The notes: a model not told the origin generated them from the sequence alone. Shown: positions 7,779 through 17,295, counted from the stretch's first letter. The stretch is 64,000 bases of DNA from Paenarthrobacter nicotinovorans (GCF_021919345.1 NZ_CP089293.1:682001-746000); one strand, 5' to 3'. A program made the numbers and translations.

Positions 7779-10577
7779 ATGGTTCACACTGCCCATCAAG
7801 ACACCGACCTCGCTGCAGAACTGCGGGCCGACGTGCGTCGCGTTTCGACTCTTCTGGGGGAGTCGCTGGTTCGGCAGCACGGTCCGGAATTGCTCCAGCT
7901 CGTGGAGCAGGTGCGTCTGCTGACCAAGGAATCGAAGGAAGCCGCGCGGGGCGGCGCGGATGCGACGGGTCCATGGAGCGCGCACGACGTCGTAGCCCAG
8001 GTCCGCGAGTTGCTCGCCTCCCTGCCACTGGACCAGGCGACGGATCTGGTCCGCGCCTTTGCGTTCTATTTCCACCTCAGCAATGCGGCCGAGCAAGTGC
8101 ACCGCGTCCGGGGACTCCGCACCCGTCAGGAAAAGGATGGCTGGCTGGCCAAGGCCGTGTCCGAGATCGCCGGGCAGGCAGGCCCGCAGGTTCTCCAGGA
8201 CGTCATCAATGAACTCGATGTGCGTCCCATCTTCACGGCGCACCCCACGGAGGCTTCGCGGCGTTCTGTGCTGGACAAGGTCCGCAAGCTCTCTGATGTC
8301 CTGGCCGAAGCTACGGAGGAAGGCACCTCGGCGAGGCGCCGCCAGGACCGCCAGCTTGCCGAAATCATCGACCAGATGTGGCAGACGGATGAACTCCGCC
8401 AAGTGCGCCCCACTCCGGTGGATGAAGCGCGCAATGCCATCTACTACCTGAACAGCATCCTCACCGACGCGATGCCGGAGATGCTGACTGATCTGTCCGA
8501 GCTCCTCGAGGAACACGGCGTGAAGCTGCCCGCAGCGGCTGCCCCTCTTCGTTTTGGTTCCTGGATTGGTGGAGACCGCGACGGCAATCCGAATGTGACG
8601 GCTGCCGTGACCCGCGAGATCCTGCAGCTCCAGAACCAGAATGCCGTGCGGATCAGCATTGCCCTGATCGATGAGCTCATTTCGGTCCTGTCCAACTCCA
8701 CGGCCCTTTTCGGTGCCGACCAAGCGCTCCTTGATTCCATCACCGAGGACCTGAAGAACCTGCCGGGCCTGGACAAGCGCATCCTTGAACTGAACGCGCA
8801 GGAGCCGTACCGGCTCAAGCTGACCTGCATCAAAGCGAAGCTGATCAACACGGGCCGCCGGGTTTCCGGTTCCACGCACCACCAACCGGGCCGCGATTAC
8901 GCCACCACGTCCGAGCTGCTGGCAGAGTTCGGCTTGCTCGAGGATTCCCTGCGGAACCACTCGGCCGGGCTGGTGGCCGATGGTGCCCTGGCGCGCGTTC
9001 GCCGGGCCATCGCCGCCTTCGGCCTCCACCTGGCCACCCTGGACATCCGTGAGCACGCCGACTACCACCATGACGCCGTCGGACAGCTTGTGGACCGCCT
9101 CGGTACCGAAAAGCCGTACGGCGAGCTGACCCGCGAGGAACGGTTCGCGTTTCTCGGTGCGGAGCTCGCGTCACGCCGGCCCCTCTCCGGCCACCCGATC
9201 AAGCTCGAGGGCACGGCAGATGGCACGTACGACGTTTTCCGGAGCATCCGCCAAGCACTGCACACCTATGGCCCGGACGTGGTGGAAACCTACATCATCT
9301 CCATGACCCGAGGCGCGGACGACGTCCTGGCCGCAGCTGTGCTGGCCCGCGAGGCCGGCTTGTTCGACCTCTTCGGAGCCAAGCCCCACGCCAAGATCGG
9401 TTTTGCTCCGCTGCTGGAAACCGTGGAAGAGCTGCGTGCTTCGGCGGAGATCGTGGACCAGTTGCTGTCCGATCCTTCGTACCGCGAACTTGTCCGCCTC
9501 CGCGGCGACATCCAGGAAGTCATGCTCGGGTACTCGGATTCCAATAAGGAGTCCGGTGTGATGACCAGCCAGTGGGAGATCCACAAGACCCAGCGCAAGC
9601 TGCGAGACATTGCTGCGAAGCATGGCGTGCGGGTGCGCTTGTTCCACGGCCGCGGCGGTTCGGTTGGCCGTGGTGGCGGACCTACCTACGACGCCATCAT
9701 GGCCCAGCCGAACGGTGTGCTCGAAGGAGAGATCAAGTTCACCGAGCAGGGCGAGGTCATCTCGGACAAGTACTCGCTTCCTGAACTGGCCCGCGAGAAC
9801 CTTGAACTGTCCCTGGCGGCGGTGATGCAGGGTTCGGCGCTCCACCGCACTCCGCGTACCTCCGAAGACGAGCGCGAGCGCTACGCCAACGTCATGGAGA
9901 CCATCTCCGACGCCGCGTTTGCCCGGTACCGCAAGCTCATCGACGATCCCGACCTTCCTGCCTACTTCCTCGCCTCCACCCCGGTGGAGCAGCTGGGGTC
10001 CCTGAACATCGGATCACGTCCTTCCAAGCGTCCGGATTCCGGGGCAGGACTCGGCGGGCTCCGTGCCATTCCGTGGGTCTTCGGGTGGACGCAGTCCCGG
10101 CAGATCGTTCCGGGCTGGTTCGGTGTGGGCTCAGGGTTGAAGGCTGCGCGCGAGGCCGGGAACACCGGACAACTCGTTGAAATGATGGACCGTTGGCACT
10201 TCTTCCGTTCAGTTATTTCGAACGTGGAAATGACCTTGGCCAAGACGGACATGGAGATTGCGGGGCACTACGTTTCCTCCTTGGTCCCTGAGGAACTGCA
10301 CCGCTTGTTCCACATGATCCGTGACGAGTACGAACTCACCGTGGCTGAGGTTGAACGGCTCACCGGCGAGATGGAGTTGCTGGACGCCCAGCCGACGCTG
10401 AAGCGTTCCCTGGAAATCCGCGACCAGTACCTGGATCCGATCAGCTACCTGCAGGTGGAACTTCTCCGCCGCGTGCGCGAGGAGTCGGTCTCCGGCGCCG
10501 AGATCGACGAGCGGCTTCAGCGGGCCATGCTCATCACGGTCAATGGCGTGGCAGCCGGCCTGCGCAACACGGGCTAG
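7779..10577 (+). CDS. ppc: Phosphoenolpyruvate carboxylase
   Basis: The 932-residue enzyme is full length for bacterial PEPC. It carboxylates PEP to oxaloacetate and refills the TCA cycle. Catalytic motif [11 protein letters not shown] contains the essential histidine (H155), [10 protein letters not shown] and [14 protein letters not shown] form the PEP/bicarbonate site, and the extreme C-terminus ends GLRNTG as in the family. It is monocistronic: about 240 bp of non-coding DNA precede it and a hairpin follows its stop. AAGG occurs about nine bases before the ATG. Function is secure. Confidence 0.97.
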   Translation: MVHTAHQDTDLAAELRADVRRVSTLLGESLVRQHGPELLQLVEQVRLLTKESKEAARGGADATGPWSAHDVVAQVRELLASLPLDQATDLVRAFAFYFHLSNAAEQVHRVRGLRTRQEKDGWLAKAVSEIAGQAGPQVLQDVINELDVRPIFTAHPTEASRRSVLDKVRKLSDVLAEATEEGTSARRRQDRQLAEIIDQMWQTDELRQVRPTPVDEARNAIYYLNSILTDAMPEMLTDLSELLEEHGVKLPAAAAPLRFGSWIGGDRDGNPNVTAAVTREILQLQNQNAVRISIALIDELISVLSNSTALFGADQALLDSITEDLKNLPGLDKRILELNAQEPYRLKLTCIKAKLINTGRRVSGSTHHQPGRDYATTSELLAEFGLLEDSLRNHSAGLVADGALARVRRAIAAFGLHLATLDIREHADYHHDAVGQLVDRLGTEKPYGELTREERFAFLGAELASRRPLSGHPIKLEGTADGTYDVFRSIRQALHTYGPDVVETYIISMTRGADDVLAAAVLAREAGLFDLFGAKPHAKIGFAPLLETVEELRASAEIVDQLLSDPSYRELVRLRGDIQEVMLGYSDSNKESGVMTSQWEIHKTQRKLRDIAAKHGVRVRLFHGRGGSVGRGGGPTYDAIMAQPNGVLEGEIKFTEQGEVISDKYSLPELARENLELSLAAVMQGSALHRTPRTSEDERERYANVMETISDAAFARYRKLIDDPDLPAYFLASTPVEQLGSLNIGSRPSKRPDSGAGLGGLRAIPWVFGWTQSRQIVPGWFGVGSGLKAAREAGNTGQLVEMMDRWHFFRSVISNVEMTLAKTDMEIAGHYVSSLVPEELHRLFHMIRDEYELTVAEVERLTGEMELLDAQPTLKRSLEIRDQYLDPISYLQVELLRRVREESVSGAEIDERLQRAMLITVNGVAAGLRNTG

Positions 10578-10591
10578 GCGGCCGCCGGACC

Positions 10592-10627
10592 GGAATGCTC
10601 CCTCACTTCCTGGTGGGGGAGCATTCC
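10592..10627 (+). terminator. Terminator hairpin after ppc
   Basis: A perfect 11-bp stem, GGAATGCTCCC at 10592-10602 and its complement at 10617-10627, encloses a 14-base loop 15 bases after the ppc stop. There is no T run. Confidence 0.6.
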
Positions 10628-10665
10628 TGCTTAAGCGGGCCACGGGAGGGCGTTAGGGTGGTGGG

Positions 10666-10971
10666 ATGCCGTCGTTCCAGACCAAGTTGAAGATCACTGG
10701 CCTCAAACCGGGCAACGCTCCGGAGTCCGTCATGGCCGCAGCGGTCGAAGCCTTGGAAACCCGCCACCACGTTGAAGCGAACCAGCTGGATATCGTTGGC
10801 GGCGTCCCGCAGATCAGCCTTCGTTTCATGGTGGATGCCAGGGACTATTCGGGTGAGAACGACGAAGCCCGGAGTTCGGCTGCGATGATGCGTGACGCCG
10901 TCGAGCGTGTTGCGGTGACCGGCAGCCTGTACGTGCTGCGCCGGAACCGGGGCCGCTGGTCGCCTGTCTAG
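10666..10971 (+). CDS. Conserved hypothetical protein, 101 aa
   Basis: This is a small soluble protein that I do not recognise. It starts MPSFQTKLKITGLKPG and has an alternating beta-alpha-beta character (KLKITGL, ESVMAAAVEALETRH, LDIVGGVPQISLRFMV, MMRDAVERVAVTGSLYVLRRNRGRW), consistent with a compact ferredoxin-like fold of about 100 residues. No signal peptide, membrane helix or catalytic signature is visible. It lies between the ppc terminator and the convergent DedA gene, whose stop codon overlaps its own by 3 bases. Coding status rests on codon bias and a clean start; function is unknown. Confidence 0.6.
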   Translation: MPSFQTKLKITGLKPGNAPESVMAAAVEALETRHHVEANQLDIVGGVPQISLRFMVDARDYSGENDEARSSAAMMRDAVERVAVTGSLYVLRRNRGRWSPV

Positions 10972-11627
10972 GGCTGCAGGCCCTCTTCGGGCCGCGCTAC
11001 GTCGCCGGGAGCGTCGCCGTCGAAAGGTTCGTCCACGGGGGAGCGGGTCCCGCGCCGCCGCGTGACGATCAGGCCAACAACCACGCCGATCACCAGGCCC
11101 ACACCAACGCCGATGAGCGAGCTGGCCCAAAACGGCAGCTTGGTGGTGGAACCGGTGAAGTAGCCCAGACCCACCTGCCACACAGCCCACAGGACTCCGC
11201 CCAGGCTTGCACACAATCCGAATCCGCGGACCGAAACGTTGGCAATTCCTGCTGCGGCCGACGTCGCGAGCCGGCCGCCGGGGATGAAGCGCGCGCCGAT
11301 AATTGTCCCGTAGGTGGAGGAGCGGCCGGCTTTGGCGATGGCCTCGTGGATTCCGCGGTGGACCCGGCGGCCCCATGACCAGCGGTCCAGGACATGGCTG
11401 ATCCGCCGTTTGAACAGAAGGAAGACCGCCATGTCCCCGAGCCAGGATGCGAAAGCGGCCAGGAAAAGAATCAGCCAGAAGTTGGCGTGTCCATCGGCTG
11501 CGAGCGCTCCACCGGTGATGACCACCATTTCGGAGGGGATGGGCGGGAAGATGGCATCGCCCAGCACAATGGGGACGATCCACAGGTAGATAGCGGATCC
11601 CCATGTCTCCGGGGCAGTGATGTCCAT
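10968..11627 (-). CDS. DedA family (SNARE-associated/VTT domain) membrane protein
   Basis: The 219-residue polytopic protein has the DedA signature: re-entrant segment [21 protein letters not shown], the [16 protein letters not shown] region, and [27 protein letters not shown] with the conserved arginine and glycine. Hydrophobic spans follow at both ends, and the C-terminal 30 residues are polar and acidic. Members of the family are linked to flipping of undecaprenyl phosphate or phospholipids and to proton-dependent membrane homeostasis. The start at [10 protein letters not shown] was preferred because upstream residues are low-complexity and would overlap the divergent promoter of the macro-domain gene. 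The specific substrate is not determinable. Confidence 0.85.
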   Translation of the reverse strand: MDITAPETWGSAIYLWIVPIVLGDAIFPPIPSEMVVITGGALAADGHANFWLILFLAAFASWLGDMAVFLLFKRRISHVLDRWSWGRRVHRGIHEAIAKAGRSSTYGTIIGARFIPGGRLATSAAAGIANVSVRGFGLCASLGGVLWAVWQVGLGYFTGSTTKLPFWASSLIGVGVGLVIGVVVGLIVTRRRGTRSPVDEPFDGDAPGDVARPEEGLQP

Positions 11628-11681
11628 GGGCACAAGGTACCGCACTTGCCGACCCCGCCGCGCGGGCGCGAGACTGTGGGC

Positions 11682-12221
11682 ATGCGCATCGACATCCTGC
11701 ACGGTGACATCACAACGCGTTCAGTGGACGCAATCGTCAATGCAGCCAATTCGTCGCTGCTCGGTGGAGGGGGAGTGGATGGGGCCATTCACCGGGCCGC
11801 CGGTCCGGACCTGCTTGATGCGTGCCGGGGGCTGAGGCACGCGGAATTGCCCGGCGGGCTGCCGGTTGGCGCGGCTGTCGCGACGCCTGGCTTCCGGCTT
11901 CCGGCACGTTGGGTCATCCACACGGTGGGCCCCAACCGGCATGCCGGAGAAACTGATCCGGCATTGCTTGGATCCTGCTTCCGCGAAAGCCTGAAGGTGG
12001 CGGTCGGACTTGGTGCCCGGTCCGTCGCCTTCCCTGCGATCAGCGCCGGAATCTATGGGTGGGACGCCCATCAGGTTGCCGAGGTGGCGTTCGACGCCGT
12101 CGGGTCGTTTGCGTCGTCGCCAGCGGAACGCGATACGGCCGCTGGTCCGCTGGAGTTGGTGGAGTTCGTGCTGTTCTCCGAGGACACGACGGCAGTCTTC
12201 CGGTCCGTGTTCGACGCCTGA
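11682..12221 (+). CDS. Macro domain protein (O-acetyl-ADP-ribose deacetylase/ADP-ribosyl hydrolase type)
   Basis: The 179-residue protein consists of one macro domain. The N-terminal [38 protein letters not shown] has the conserved NAANS and GGGVDGAIH motifs of the MacroD/YmdB class, in which the asparagine and the glycine-rich loop bind the distal ribose. The loop [11 protein letters not shown] binds the diphosphate. Such enzymes hydrolyse O-acetyl-ADP-ribose and mono-ADP-ribosyl esters on acidic residues. The ATG at 11682 starts right at the domain; a GTG two codons upstream is possible. It is divergent from the DedA gene, with the RluA-like gene convergent downstream. Confidence 0.92.
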   Translation: MRIDILHGDITTRSVDAIVNAANSSLLGGGGVDGAIHRAAGPDLLDACRGLRHAELPGGLPVGAAVATPGFRLPARWVIHTVGPNRHAGETDPALLGSCFRESLKVAVGLGARSVAFPAISAGIYGWDAHQVAEVAFDAVGSFASSPAERDTAAGPLELVEFVLFSEDTTAVFRSVFDA

Positions 12222-12242
12222 CGCCGGCCACCTTGGGTTGCT

Positions 12243-13178
12243 TTAAGAGGGGTGGGCTTCGCTGAGTTCCAGCTGGCTCCGGTATTCCACGGGCTGCTTG
12301 GTGATGGGGTCCACGAAGGTGATGCCGCGTGCCAGGAGTTGGAGCGGCTTGCTGTAGTCGTCCGGGGCTTTGTCCAGCAGGTCCGGATAGAAGGCGTCAT
12401 TGACGATGCCCAGTCCGAGCGAAGCCATGTGTACCCGCAATTGGTGTGTCTTGCCGGTGTGCGGCTCCAGCCGGTACAGCGCGTGCTGCCGGGGGCCGGC
12501 GTCGAACGTCCTTACCTGCTCTATCCGCGTTTCCGCGTTCGGTTCGCCGTCGATGACTTCGGCCAGCAGGTAGCTGCGGGACTTGGTCATGCGGTTGCGG
12601 ACGGTGGCGGGAAATTCGACGGCGGGAAAACCTGCGGCAGGTGTCGCGGCGGACACGCACTCGTATTCCTTCCGGACCTGGCGCTTCTCGAAGAGGACCT
12701 GGTACTTGCCGCGCGTCTCCGGGTTGGTGGAGAGCAGGAGCAGGCCGGCAGTCATGCGATCCAGCCGGTGCATGGGGATGAGGTCCGGGAGATCCAGCAG
12801 GTTCCGCAGCCGGACCAGGGCGGATTCCTGGATGTAGGTTCCGCCGGGGGTGGTGGGGAGGAAGTGCGGTTTGTCCACCACGAGGATGTGCTCGTCCTGG
12901 TGGAGGATGCTGATCTCCACGGGCAGCCGGGTTTCCGGGGGCAGGGTGCGGTAGTACCAGATGAAGGTGTGGTCCTCCAGCTTGGTGCTGCGGGTCAGCG
13001 GTACGCCGCCTTCGCCCACGATTTCGCCGGCATCGAACCGGTCCTCGATGCCCTGGGGGTCGATGTGTCCCCAGCGGTGCATCATGTAGTCCATCGCGGT
13101 GACCCAGGGCCCCTCGTCCGGGAGGCGGAGGCGGGTCGCGTTCACGCCGTCGCGCACGGGGAGGGGGGATTGCATCAC
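12243..13178 (-). CDS. RluA-family pseudouridine synthase
   Basis: The 311-residue protein has HRLDRMTAGLLLLSTNPE, the RluA/RsuA-type active-site motif with the catalytic aspartate. ILVVDKPHFLPTTPGG precedes it and the C-terminal PHTGKTHQLRVHMASLGLGIVND is equally diagnostic. It isomerises uridine to pseudouridine in rRNA or tRNA; the target base cannot be read from sequence. Residues 1-75 form an extended N-terminal region rather than a standard S4 domain, which fits the actinobacterial subgroup. An adjacent second ATG makes the start ambiguous by one codon. Confidence 0.9.
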   Translation of the reverse strand: MMQSPLPVRDGVNATRLRLPDEGPWVTAMDYMMHRWGHIDPQGIEDRFDAGEIVGEGGVPLTRSTKLEDHTFIWYYRTLPPETRLPVEISILHQDEHILVVDKPHFLPTTPGGTYIQESALVRLRNLLDLPDLIPMHRLDRMTAGLLLLSTNPETRGKYQVLFEKRQVRKEYECVSAATPAAGFPAVEFPATVRNRMTKSRSYLLAEVIDGEPNAETRIEQVRTFDAGPRQHALYRLEPHTGKTHQLRVHMASLGLGIVNDAFYPDLLDKAPDDYSKPLQLLARGITFVDPITKQPVEYRSQLELSEAHPS

Positions 13179-13290
13179 CGGGCAATTCTACTTTGCCTGC
13201 GTTGTGAGGCCTGCTTTGCGTCCAATTCGTGGCTGAAAGCGCGCAGACAAGGCCCCACAACAGATGCAGCTTCCGAACATAAAAAAGTTC

Positions 13291-13322
13291 TTGACAATAA
13301 AAGTTGTCGGTTGCCATACTGT
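13291..13322 (+). promoter_or_regulatory. Sigma-70-type promoter with overlapping inverted repeat
   Basis: A perfect -35 TTGACA (13291-13296) is followed after 18 bp by CATACT (13315-13320), a 5/6 match to the -10. Transcription should begin at or within a base or two of the ATG at 13327, implying a leaderless mRNA. The arms GACAA and TTGTC (13293-13297 and 13304-13308) form an inverted repeat with a 6-bp spacer overlapping the -35 and spacer, a plausible autoregulatory operator for the HTH protein encoded just downstream. Confidence 0.65.
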
Positions 13323-13326
13323 AAGC

Positions 13327-13965
13327 ATGTTGGACATCGAAGTGATTGAGGACCCGGCGGCGGCGGAAGCTTCGCTGGACCCCATCCGGACGCGGATCCT
13401 CCGGGAACTCGTCGAGCCGGCGTCGGCCACGCAACTGGCTGCCAAAGTCGGGCTGCCCCGCCAAAAGGTGAACTACCACCTCAAGGCCCTGGAACGCCAC
13501 GGCTTGGTGGAACTGGTGGAGGAGCGGCGCAAAGGCAACGTCACGGAACGGGTCCTGCGCGCAACGGCGGCCTCCTACCTGATCTCGCCCGTTGCCCTGG
13601 CTTCCGTCGCGCCGGACCCGCGGCGGTTCTCCGACCACTTCTCGGCGTTCTGGCTGTTGGCGCTCGCCTCCCGCACCGTCCAGGAGATGGGCAAGCTCAT
13701 CTCCGGTGCGGCCCTGGCAAGGAAGAAGCTGGCCAGCTTTGCCATCGACGGCGAAATCACTTTCCGCTCCGCCGCTGAACGCGCGGCGTTCGCTGAAGAA
13801 CTTGGGGTGGCGGTGACGCGCCTCGTGGACAAGTACCACGACGGCGGTGCTGCCGCGGTGGCGGGCGGCGGGCGCAAGCACCGGCTCGTCGTCGTCCTCC
13901 ACCCCGCACTGAAGACCCCCTCGCAAACGGAAAAACCGGCAGATAAGGACCAAAGCAATGACTGA
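13327..13965 (+). CDS. ArsR-type winged-helix transcriptional regulator
   Basis: The 212-residue protein begins MLDIEVIEDPAAAEASLDPIRTRILRELVEPASATQLAAKVGLPRQKVNYHL in outline: a winged helix at about residues 15-85 in which LPRQKVNYHLKALERHG is the recognition helix. The C-terminal half (LASRTVQEMGKLISGAALARK onward) is a longer effector or dimer region. The upstream promoter places transcription start at the ATG and no Shine-Dalgarno is present, so this start is preferred over an in-frame ATG 63 bases earlier that would lie upstream of the promoter. It overlaps the SRPBCC gene by 8 bp. In such pairs the ARHGAP-like SRPBCC partner is usually the regulated product, and the regulator probably represses its own operon. 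Confidence 0.85.
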   Translation: MLDIEVIEDPAAAEASLDPIRTRILRELVEPASATQLAAKVGLPRQKVNYHLKALERHGLVELVEERRKGNVTERVLRATAASYLISPVALASVAPDPRRFSDHFSAFWLLALASRTVQEMGKLISGAALARKKLASFAIDGEITFRSAAERAAFAEELGVAVTRLVDKYHDGGAAAVAGGGRKHRLVVVLHPALKTPSQTEKPADKDQSND

Positions 13966-14650
13966 CAACCGTAAATTCGAAATCGTGGCGGACACCGAGC
14001 TGCCCGGCACGCCCGAACGCGTCTGGAACGCCGTCACTGCCGACACAGCGGCCTGGATGTTCCCCACGGACCAGTGGCCCGCGGAGAAAACGGTGGAGGA
14101 GCACCCCACTCATTTGGTGTCGCGGATGGAGGGCCCCGACGGCTGGTTCAACCAGTTGGAACACGTCCTTGAGCCGTTGGAAGGTGGCCGCGCCAAGCTG
14201 CACTACGTCCACAGCGGGATTTTCGCCGACAACTGGGATGAGCAATACGACGGCGCCAGCAAGCACACCCGCTTCTACCTGCACACCCTGGGCCAGTACC
14301 TGCAGTACTTCGACGGCAAGCCGGTGACGTTCACGGACATCCAGGCGCTGGCGGCGTCGCAGGTGCCGGATGGTTTCGTGCAATTGAAGAAGGCCCTGGG
14401 AGTCGACGGCACCGCTGCCGGGACTGCTGTTGACCTGGAGCTCGACGGCGTTGGGCGGCTGAGCGGCGAGGTGGACTTCTCTGATGAGAACTTCCTCGGC
14501 CTGCGGACGGCGGATGCCATGTACCGGTTCTTCGGCCGCAACGTTTTCGGGGCCCCGGTGGGGATGACCGTGCACGATTTCAGTGGTTCCGGAGATGCGG
14601 AGCTGACCGCGAAAACCTGGGGTGCCTTCCTGGAGAAGGTGTACGCGTAG
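13958..14650 (+). CDS. SRPBCC (AHSA1/polyketide cyclase-like) domain protein
   Basis: The 230-residue protein starts with the typical opening EIVADTELPGTPERVWNAVTADTAAWMFP, the first strand and helix of the helix-grip fold. The fold closes near residue 130 with a long helix. The rest (about 140-230) is a second, less familiar segment with FSDENFLGLRTADAMYRFFG. Members bind hydrophobic ligands or assist Hsp90, and this subclass is usually encoded with an ArsR-type repressor as here. The start overlaps the regulator's end by 8 bp, so the two are translationally coupled. Ligand unknown. Confidence 0.8.
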   Translation: MTDNRKFEIVADTELPGTPERVWNAVTADTAAWMFPTDQWPAEKTVEEHPTHLVSRMEGPDGWFNQLEHVLEPLEGGRAKLHYVHSGIFADNWDEQYDGASKHTRFYLHTLGQYLQYFDGKPVTFTDIQALAASQVPDGFVQLKKALGVDGTAAGTAVDLELDGVGRLSGEVDFSDENFLGLRTADAMYRFFGRNVFGAPVGMTVHDFSGSGDAELTAKTWGAFLEKVYA

Positions 14651-14690
14651 GGTTCCCCTGCCTGGGTGCCTGGGTTCCCCTGTCCGGGGA

Positions 14691-15266
14691 TTAGGGGGCC
14701 CAGGCGCGGGCCACCGATTCCAGGGCGGCTTCGTAAATGCCGGCCCAGTCGGTTTCCGGCGCATTCATCCGGGCCAGTTCCAGGCCCACCAGGCCGTGGA
14801 CCTGGCCCCAGATAGCCATAGACACCACCGTAGGGTCTCCGGCCCGGAGCCTTCCCGCTTCCTGCGCGGAGGTGACCGCCTCCACCAGGGGAAGCATCGA
14901 GTCGGAGGCGACTTCCGGCGTCGGAGTGCATTCGACGTACGCCGCGAGCGCGCCGCCGAACATCAGTCGATACAGCGCCGGGTGGTCCAGGGCCCAGGTC
15001 CGGTAAGCCCGGCCAAGGTCCAGCAGGCCGCCCGGAGCCGCCTGGCGCTGGGATTCACCAAAGGAGCGGAAGCCGTCGTCGATGGCTGCCTGCAGCAGCT
15101 GGGCCTTGCCGCCGAAAAGCGAGTAGATGGCCGAGGTTGACGTTTCCGCTGCCGTGGCGACGTCGCGCAGGGTGACGCGGGCGGGGCCCTCGCGGTCGAC
15201 GAGTTCGGCCGTGACGGTCAGGAGTCTTTGCTGGACCAGATGGTCATGAACGATGGGTCTTGCCAT
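14691..15266 (-). CDS. TetR family transcriptional regulator
   Basis: The 191-residue protein opens MARPIVHDHLVQQRLLTVTAELVDREGPARVTLRDVA in outline; residues about 8-55 form the TetR helix-turn-helix, with recognition helix TSTSAIYSLFGGKAQLL. The C-terminal region (TetR_C_33-like, with MIWGQVHGLVGLEL-type helices) binds an unknown ligand. The start at MARPIV is chosen because longer in-frame ATGs at 15275 and 15296 run into the operator. The gene is divergent from the DUF4188 gene across three GTTTCATAAC half-sites, so it very probably represses itself and that gene. Confidence 0.85.
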   Translation of the reverse strand: MARPIVHDHLVQQRLLTVTAELVDREGPARVTLRDVATAAETSTSAIYSLFGGKAQLLQAAIDDGFRSFGESQRQAAPGGLLDLGRAYRTWALDHPALYRLMFGGALAAYVECTPTPEVASDSMLPLVEAVTSAQEAGRLRAGDPTVVSMAIWGQVHGLVGLELARMNAPETDWAGIYEAALESVARAWAP

Positions 15267-15276
15267 GCCTTCCATT

Positions 15277-15312
15277 GTTTCATAACATCGTTTCATAACG
15301 TTGTTATGAAAC
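15277..15312. promoter_or_regulatory. Operator with three 10-bp half-sites between tetR and the DUF4188 gene
   Basis: The half-site GTTTCATAAC occurs at 15277-15286 and again at 15290-15299, and its exact complement GTTATGAAAC at 15303-15312. All three are separated by 3 bp, giving a 13-bp period. The right two make a perfect 10-3-10 palindrome; the left one is a direct repeat of the first arm. This is a very likely binding site for the adjacent TetR protein. Confidence 0.8.
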
Positions 15313-15345
15313 CGGACCTGAGAGTCCACAAAGCGAAGGAATGTC

Positions 15346-15840
15346 ATGGCACAAAAAGTCTTTCCCGGCCGCTTCACCGCGGACATCGGCCGCAGCGACG
15401 TCACGGTCTTCCTCATCGGCATGCGGGCCAACAAGTGGTGGAAGATGGGCCAGGTAGCCAAGGTTGCCTCGGCCATGCCCGCCATGATGCAACACCTCGC
15501 CACCAACCCTGACGCCGGCCTGCTCGGGAGCGAACAGTGGTTTGGGCGCACCACCATCATCCTGAGCTACTGGGAAAGCCCGGAACACCTGCGGCGGTTC
15601 GCGGCGGACCGGGACTCGCCCCACCTTGGGCCCTGGCGGAAGTTCATGAAGGAGATCGCGGGCAGCGGCGACGTTGGCGTTTGGCACGAGACGTACCAGG
15701 TTCCCGCGTCCGGCATCGAAGTGGTGTACAACGGCATGCCGCTGTTCGGCCTGGCCAAGGCGACAACGCAGGTTCCCATCGGCCCCGGCACGAACACGGC
15801 CAAGCAGCGGATGGGTTCAGCAACCCGCGCGGGGCACTAG
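15346..15840 (+). CDS. DUF4188 domain-containing protein (monooxygenase-like)
   Basis: This 164-residue protein belongs to DUF4188: RFTADIGRSDVTVFLIGMRANKWWK near the N-terminus, WFGRTTIILSYWESPEHLRRFA in the middle and GVWHETYQV toward the end. The family has a dimeric alpha-beta barrel-like look and is often annotated as monooxygenase-like, but no reaction is established. GAAGGA at 15335-15340 precedes the ATG. It is probably induced when the divergent TetR repressor releases the operator at 15277-15312, which suggests a role in handling a small, perhaps xenobiotic, compound. Its stop overlaps the stop of the convergent MocR gene. Confidence 0.8.
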   Translation: MAQKVFPGRFTADIGRSDVTVFLIGMRANKWWKMGQVAKVASAMPAMMQHLATNPDAGLLGSEQWFGRTTIILSYWESPEHLRRFAADRDSPHLGPWRKFMKEIAGSGDVGVWHETYQVPASGIEVVYNGMPLFGLAKATTQVPIGPGTNTAKQRMGSATRAGH

Positions 15841-17291
15841 GCGACCGCGACGGCGGTGGCCGGCCCGGTCTTGAGCGTGCGGCGGAGCTGGGGTGTTGCG
15901 TCGAGCCTGTCCTGGGCGGCGCGGAGCGCACCGACGGCAATCTCCAACTGAGCCGGGGGCAAGGTGTAGGGCACGCGCAGGTAGTGCTCGAACGCGCCTC
16001 CCACGCCGAAGCGCGGACCGGCGGCCAGGCGCACGCCGAAGTCAGGTGCCAATACCGTCAGGGCGGTGCTGCATGGACTCGGCAGCCGGCACCAAGCAGT
16101 CAATCCACCCTTGGGCGTTTCCACCTCCCACTCGGGCAATTGCTGCCCCAGGAGTCGCAACAGTGATTCCCGGTTATGGCGCAGCTCCTCGAGGCGTGCG
16201 TCCAGGGGATCGGAGAACGACCTGATCAGGCGCGCCGCCGCCAGTTGCTCAACCACGGGGCCACCCAGATCCATGACGGTACGGGTCGCTATGAATCGGG
16301 CAACGAGGTCCTCGTCCGCCCGGATCCAGCCGGTCCGCAGGCCCGCCCAATGCGACTTGCTGAGCGAGCCGATGGAAACCACGGCGGGACTGAAGGCGGA
16401 CATCGGAGCCGTGCGGACGCCGTCGAGGTTTAACCCGCGAAGCGTCTCATCAACAACCAGCACCGTCCCCACGGACGCGGCCGCGCGGGCCAGTCGCCGG
16501 CGCTGCAGATCGGACATGATGCGCCCGGTCGGGTTGTGGAAGTCCGGAACGAGGTAGGCCATCGCGGGCCGCTGGTGGTTCATCATGGCCACCATGGCGT
16601 CGATGTCCCACGCCGGAGAGGTTCCCGCAGGCAAGGCGACCGGGAGGATCCGGCATCCTGCGGCACGGATGGCATCCAGTGCGTTGGGGTAGCTGGGGTG
16701 TTCCACCATGACCCGGTCCTGCTTGCCCGCCAGGGTCCGCAGCACGATGTTCAGCGCATGCTGCGCCCCGGAAGTGACAAGGATCTGGTCAGGGGTGGTG
16801 GGCACGCCTTCTGCCGAGTATTTGTCCGCGATCGCCTCGCGAAGGGCCGCTACGCCCATGGCGTCGTAACCGAAGCCCGGCAGGAGCGCCGGCAGCTCGG
16901 TGAGTGCTTCCGCGAAGGACCGGTGTACTGCTTCACCCGCCGCGGGCAAGGAGGCGTAGGCCAAGTCGAGGATACCCTCCGGTGCGGCCAGGCCGGGCAT
17001 GCTCGCCGGCGTCGAGCGGAAGGGGATGCAGGTCCGCCCGCGGCTGCCCTGCCCGGCCGTGAGGAATCCTTGTTCCCGGAGGCTCGCGTACGCGGCCGTC
17101 ACGGTGGTGCGGCTGACGCCCAGCGACTGGGCCAGCGCCCGCTCGCTGGGCAGCGCGACGTCCAGCGGGATGCGACCGTCCATCACGAGTAAACGCACGA
17201 CGTCGGCGAGCTCGCGGTAGGCGGGCAGGACGCCGGCGTTCCACTGCCCCAGGAGGCGGAGGAGGGCGGTGGGATTCAGTGAGGGAGCCAT
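15837..17291 (-). CDS. MocR-type regulator: GntR winged helix fused to PLP aminotransferase-like domain (YczR type)
   Basis: The 484-residue protein has an N-terminal GntR wHTH (about residues 25-90; LPSERALAQSLGVSRTTVTAAYASLREQGFL) joined to a fold-type I aminotransferase-like domain. The PLP lysine lies in SIGSLSKSHWAGLRTGWI, and the cofactor region VEHPSYPNALDAIRAAG is intact. MocR proteins sense PLP or amines and usually do not catalyse transamination. It is divergent from a YczE-like membrane protein across about 60 bp containing inverted repeats, the same layout as the described YczR/YczE pairs. The start at 17291 is just inside that control region and a leaderless transcript is possible. 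Confidence 0.9.
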   Translation of the reverse strand: MAPSLNPTALLRLLGQWNAGVLPAYRELADVVRLLVMDGRIPLDVALPSERALAQSLGVSRTTVTAAYASLREQGFLTAGQGSRGRTCIPFRSTPASMPGLAAPEGILDLAYASLPAAGEAVHRSFAEALTELPALLPGFGYDAMGVAALREAIADKYSAEGVPTTPDQILVTSGAQHALNIVLRTLAGKQDRVMVEHPSYPNALDAIRAAGCRILPVALPAGTSPAWDIDAMVAMMNHQRPAMAYLVPDFHNPTGRIMSDLQRRRLARAAASVGTVLVVDETLRGLNLDGVRTAPMSAFSPAVVSIGSLSKSHWAGLRTGWIRADEDLVARFIATRTVMDLGGPVVEQLAAARLIRSFSDPLDARLEELRHNRESLLRLLGQQLPEWEVETPKGGLTAWCRLPSPCSTALTVLAPDFGVRLAAGPRFGVGGAFEHYLRVPYTLPPAQLEIAVGALRAAQDRLDATPQLRRTLKTGPATAVAVA

Positions 17292-17295
17292 AAGA

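Noticed and set aside
12397..14109. 570-residue minus-strand frame across the pseudouridine synthase, regulator and SRPBCC genes
   Set aside because: Crosses three convincing genes in a different frame and has Pro/Arg/His-rich shadow composition.
14651..14690. Direct repeat of GGTTCCCCTG in the convergent gap
   Set aside because: Only two short copies, with no stem or flanking duplication; not enough to call an element.
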